Part shown: one piece after another, positions 59,650 to 64,000 of the stretch
How positions within the stretch are numbered: the stretch's first letter is position 1
Layout: every line of letters begins with the position of its first letter
Assembly (NCBI GenBank): GCA_020205615.1
Contig: CM035169.1
Span: 20,238,945-20,302,944 of the forward strand
DNA length: 64,000 bases
Direction: 5' to 3'
From: Panax quinquefolius
Lineage: Eukaryota; Streptophyta; Magnoliopsida; Apiales; Araliaceae
Position numbers and translations under genes: made by a program
The notes under the pieces: model-generated
Databases searched by the model: none
Told to the model about the DNA's origin: nothing
The model's input: only the letters and a program-made list of their open reading frames with translations

Positions 59650-60378
59650 TATTTATTAAATAATCTAAAAAATAAATAAATAATTGAACTACATCAACGT
59701 ACAAATAGTATATATATTCAATCATTTATTATGATAAAAACTAGTACTATATAATTTGTCAAGCACATCACGTGTTGATATAATTCAAACTCTTTCATTT
59801 TTTTAAATTAATATAGTTATAACATATTGTTATTGAATGGTAGTAGTAGTATATTGTTACTATCTCCTATTCATAATAAGTGACTTTTAGATCAAAAAAT
59901 TAATTTGATATAATTTATTTATGGTTTATAATTTCTTTTAAAAATAAATTATTTATTTTTTTTATATCACTCATAACTTCTCTCATTGTCCTAAAAAAAT
60001 TTCTCCCTTATATTAATAATTTTTAACTTCCCATAAAGGGATAGTGATGAAATTTTATATAAATTTTAATTATTAAATGACAATATTAAATAAATTTCTT
60101 ATTAATTAATGTGCATGAAATTAAAACGAATATTATTATAAAATGAAGATAGTATTTTTTAATTAATATAGTTAAGACCTATTAATTTTAGGTACAGAAT
60201 GTATGTATACCGGTATAAGTTAACAGTTTACCATGAATGAATGGATACTATATATATATATATACCCCTCAAAATTATTAATTTGTGAGCCTTATATATC
60301 CACAAAAAAACATATATAGCTATTGGATTGGTAAGAATTAAGATTATAGATCTGGTCCATCTGGAGAGGCAGCTAGCC

Positions 60379-60471
60379 ATGTTAGAGCTAGACTTATCGC
60401 TAATATTGTTCTTCCTTCCAGCATTACTTCTCTTGTTCTTCGTTTACCTCGAGTCCACTTTAATTCGCTAA
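60379..60471 (+). CDS. Possible small hydrophobic peptide, 30 aa
   Basis: ATG at 60,379 opens a 30-codon frame beginning MLELDLSLILFFLPALLLLF and ending TLIR, one probable membrane helix. It lies in a locally less AT-rich stretch, just before an (AC)n run. No family recognised. It may be chance, or a remnant first exon. Confidence 0.25.
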   Translation: MLELDLSLILFFLPALLLLFFVYLESTLIR

Positions 60472-60495
60472 AACACACACACACACACACACACA
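60471..60495 (+). repeat. (AC)n microsatellite
   Basis: About 12 AC units. Confidence 0.9.
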
Positions 60496-60500
60496 TATGT

Positions 60501-60686
60501 ATGTATATATCAGCTACTCTTTATGACGTTGCTGATCAACGTTTTGCGAGCTGGGGTACTTTCGAGTGGTTCCGGCCAGCCTTGGTGGTGCAAGAAGGCT
60601 TTGAACCGGCCGCCTTAATTTCAAAGTGTTTCTATAATCAAATATGGAAGGTGACTGAAGATAGTTCCGTAGGGAATTTTAAGTAA
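60501..60686 (+). pseudogene. Unrecognised coding-like fragment
   Basis: A 61-codon frame with unusually balanced composition for this region (FASWGTFEWFRPALVVQEGF). It could be an exon remnant linked to the small ORF just upstream. No family recognised; low support. Confidence 0.2.
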
Positions 60687-60689
60687 CTC

Positions 60690-62099
60690 AATTATATTAA
60701 ACCTCTGGTTCAATTAAAATCAAGATGGAGAAATTACTAGGTTACGTTGGAGCTCCACTATATATAAAGATATTGTAATTAATATCTACGTTTCGTTTTC
60801 AATCTATATATCAGTAATTAATATTATATTAATTTACGTACCTTTGTTAGCACTAGTGTTTTATTGCTACAATTTAACTCTTTAATTTTATAAAATATAC
60901 CTAATATAGTTCCTTGATCTGTCCTGCAACTCTGCAAGCAAGTTCCTTTCAACAACAAGCATGCAAAGACCAAGGAGGGTCTAGCTGTAAATATTTATTT
61001 TTGTGTAAATCTGGAAAAGGAATACATGAGGGTGCACCGTATAGGCGTATATGCATGCATGCATGCATGTGCACTATCACAAGTTCAAATCCATGCATCT
61101 TCATTCACTTAACTCCTCCGTCTTAATTCTTAGTAATGGATAGATGATTCTTCCTTCTAGAAAAAAAGAAGAAATACTCCATCCTTGATCACAAAGAAAA
61201 AAAAAGGGTATTATTTCCCCTTCTTTTTTTGAAAAAGGAAAATAATATATATTCTAGCTACAAAAAAAAAGTTGCAACTTTTGTTGTGGGTATATAAACC
61301 CATAATTAAGTTATCCATGGATCTGCACTTATTTACATATATAGTGTGCCTTATATCTGATATATCACAACAAAATTGCAATATTTTGTGGCAAAATATA
61401 ACAAAACTCTTCCATTTTTTTTAACTTCTTTGACATTAATGGTATAAAATGAGACAATTAATATTCTCGAGTTTATAATCATAATTTTATTATTTTGTCA
61501 TTACTCCTAAACTAGACATTTAATAATTATTTAGCAAAAATAAAAAAAATCAATAATTTAGGGCTATATGTGAAACAAATATATCTTTTAAAATTTGTAA
61601 ACTTTTCAAAAGGGATTCCTTTGTACGGGACTGAGGAAATATAACTTTAAGAAACAAATTGTCATCTCCGCCCACATTTCTTAACAAAGGAATGGCAACC
61701 ACTGCGTAGATTTGAAACCCATCCACATAAAAGGACTGCAGTGAAATTAAATAAAAAACAAAACAAAAACCTTTCTTAGTTTATTTAATGTTGTGCTCAT
61801 TAAAATTTAACAGGTTATTAATTAATAGCGATTGCTTATTTGTTAGTAGTTTAAAGGTTGAAGCTAGTGATGGGTTTTATGATGTTATTTATGAGTTATG
61901 AATATCACACACATAAATGTGTGATTATATATACATAAATTCAAGACGGTACATCGGTATACATCAATACCGTATCGGTATCGGTATGTACGGTACTTGT
62001 ATGTACTTAAATAAGAAAAACGGTACGCATGTCTATACGATATTTATAACTATGGTATGGACTGTGCATGATGGATAAAAATAATTCATTGAACGAGTA
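60690..62099. other. AT-rich intergenic sequence
   Basis: No gene seen. It contains a (GCAT)n run at about 61,051-61,070 and a cggtat-rich patch at 61,945-62,030. Confidence 0.45.
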
Positions 62100-62520
62100 G
62101 ACTATTTTCGCAGATTGGCCTCGTCAGTTGGAAGATGCGGTGGAGTTAGGCTCAATGAGTTATAGATTTTGAGTGAAGTACTTCTCTTTCGGCAAGTAAT
62201 AAACTTTTCTGTGAAGATTTTTGATGAATCAAATAAGAGATATTGAGAGATAAAATTGTCAGATAGAGAAGACTTGATGGGTTTAGTAGATGTTCTTGGT
62301 AGATCAAACAAGAGATAGATGAAGAGGGTGACTCGTCAACTAGAAGAAGGTGATGGGCTAATGCTCAAAAGAGTATGGTTAAAGTTCAGGGCGGAGATTG
62401 GTGTTGATGTGGATAGAGAGATCGCACGTTAAGGGGGAGATTATTGTGGTGTCGCGTACTGAAAGTAAGATTCCACATTAGAACATAAGAAAAAAAATTG
62501 AGAATATATATACTCTAATG
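62100..62520 (+). mobile_element. Remnant 3' end of an LTR element (copia-like)
   Basis: Degenerate sequence with short broken frames leads to ttaagggggagattattgtgg near 62,429-62,449. This is a polypurine tract followed by an LTR start, as found at the 3' end of copia-type elements. No intact domain. Confidence 0.35.
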
Positions 62521-62702
62521 CAGTGGAGGAACCAAAACATTTTTAGAGGGGAGTCAAAATACATCAATTAAAAAAATTATTTATTAACGACGCTTGGAGT
62601 GGTGCTTTCAAATTCATTTAATTTGCTCAATTATAGTATTTCACAACATCCTATATATTTCAACATTTGTCAACATTTGAGTTGTGAATCTAATTACTTT
62701 AA

Positions 62703-62704
<2 letters not shown>

Positions 62705-62752
<48 letters not shown>
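62705..62752 (+). repeat. Compound microsatellite (CA)n(TA)n
   Basis: About 14 CA units followed by about 9 TA units, directly next to the MITE. Confidence 0.9.
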
Positions 62753-62879
62753 GGGGTTCCATCCACAGCAACCGGTTGCTGTGGAGCAACCCCTTTTTTG
62801 TTTGTGATTTTTTTTATTTTTTTTTTGCTCCAGCCGAAATTTCACGAGCCAAAAAAGGGGTTGTTGTGAATGGAACCCC
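62753..62879. mobile_element. Short MITE with GGGGTTCCAT termini
   Basis: ggggttccatccacagcaacc at the left is inverted as ggttgttgtgaatggaacccc at the right. 127 bp, flanked by TA-rich repeat on both sides (at..ta). Confidence 0.8.
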
Positions 62880-62916
62880 TATATATTTATTAATTTTTCC
62901 CAAACTATGAGACTAT

Positions 62917-64000
62917 TGTAAGACCCCAACTTATTATAAATAAAATTGAATTTCCTCTAATTATTATTATGAATAATAAGGTGTTAAATTGATATAATAT
63001 TTTGGTTATGGGTGAAATGTGCAAATTTTGCAAAATAAGCAAGTGGTGATAAAATAATCATTGTTGTCGGGGAATATTCGTTTGGTCGTAGAATATTCTT
63101 GTTGTCGGGGAATATTCGTATGTATCTTTAGCAATCATTAGTGGACCCCATAATGAATAAGCATCGGATGAAAAAGCGACAAGTTTAAGTTTTTATAAAT
63201 AACGGCGTAGTTTGTTACAGATTAACTTATTTGTTGGAATACCCGGTGGTTAAAATACTGATGAATGGCGTGGATATGCGGTATTTTTAAATTATTGATT
63301 CTTACGTAGAAGGCCACTACTCAATAATTGTTACAATAATTATTGTTCAATATTTTATTTTATTGATTCAATAATTGTTGCGTTGATATTTTATATTATT
63401 GTTGTTTCAATAATTATCAATCGCACAAGATTTCCCATTATCGGATCAATAATTCATATTATTTGAATAATATTATTAGATAGCATTATTGGCAATGTCT
63501 AGAAAGTTACATCGAGGAGAGGTTTGGTCATCTAATTCATGCTACCAAGAAGGAGAAATTCTTATTGGAAAGCCCCATCTTTCTTGGGAATGGCCTGATT
63601 GTCATAATTGTGATTCTGTAATATTATTTGTACGAATAATTAATTATTGATTTATATGATAAGAAAATATTTATTTTATGTGGATATAAATGATGGATAT
63701 ATTTATTTTTATGTGGATAAATATGAAGGAATTAATGAGGTGTTTTATCAGTATTTTGTCGGTGTGGAGGTATTAAAAATCATCCGTTTGTGGATTTCAG
63801 ATATTTTATATTTGGAATTTGGAAAAACTCAAAGCTACAAAGTTGTAGAGAATTCGATTTCAGGCAGAATGGACATAAAATTCGTATTTTTTTGATAAAC
63901 GGGCTATTTTCTATGAATTACTGAAGTTTCGAAAAATAAAATAATTTTTATTAAATTATGGGTGGGACCCACTCTTATTTGAAAACATGTGGGCTGCTGA
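62917..64000 (+). mobile_element. Start of another big-family LTR, runs off the window
   Basis: TGTAAGACCCCAAC with ACTAT just before. It aligns with the start of the LTR at 10,309 (gtcggggaatattcgtttggtcgt, ggaatacccggtgg, taatattattagatagcatt). Whether it is a solo LTR or part of a full element cannot be told. Confidence 0.85.

Noticed and set aside
62599..62910. ORF with a (TH)n run
   Set aside because: It is a translation of the (CA)n(TA)n microsatellite and the adjacent MITE.

Overview
This is plant nuclear DNA, most likely from a eudicot. It is AT-rich, carries spliceosomal introns with GT..AG borders, a nuclear-type tRNA-Val, a Pollen Ole e 1/proline-rich cell-wall gene, Stowaway MITEs and large nested LTR retrotransposons. 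No taxon can be fixed from the sequence alone. Most of the first 37 kb and much of 49.6-57.5 kb is retrotransposon. Intact host coding capacity is limited to one clear protein gene and one tRNA.

1-9,986 holds a minus-strand Ty3/gypsy element (A) of the Tat type. In minus-strand order it has a 5' LTR (about 9,356-9,986), PBS region, gag, protease, RT, RNase H, a second archaeal-type RNase H and integrase (ending at 2,655). Past the integrase, on the opposite strand, lies an additional ORF (1-2,009, plus strand). A block of hairpin-forming repeats separates the two convergent units. All genes are broken by frameshifts, and the 3' LTR lies left of the window.

9,987-37,091 is a second Tat-type element (B), plus strand, with LTRs of about 620 bp, gag-protease-RT-RNase H-aRH-integrase, and an antisense additional ORF with two recognisable introns (33,509-35,998, minus). 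Two younger insertions split it: a 4.5-kb solo LTR inside its 5' LTR (10,309-14,807), and an 11.4-kb composite chromovirus-like element inside its RT gene just before YVDD (18,395-29,814, target duplication AGAAT). The composite has the order LTR fragment, pol fragment, LTR, gag-pol-chromodomain, LTR.

37,092-49,627 is mostly host sequence: MITEs, a truncated serpin pseudogene (about 46,034-46,925), the tRNA-Val(UAC) gene (44,676-44,747, minus) and a two-exon secreted Ole e 1/proline-rich protein gene (47,944-49,054, minus).

49,628-57,546 contains two small TRIM-like LTR elements. The first is split by a solo LTR of the same big-LTR family, which is itself split by another, giving three nesting levels with readable target duplications. 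57,547-64,000 is AT-rich intergenic DNA with foldback and Stowaway MITEs, a remnant copia-like 3' end, a 127-bp MITE and the start of another big LTR (62,917 to the window end). At least seven LTR copies of one family lie in this window, and only one cluster keeps any internal coding region.
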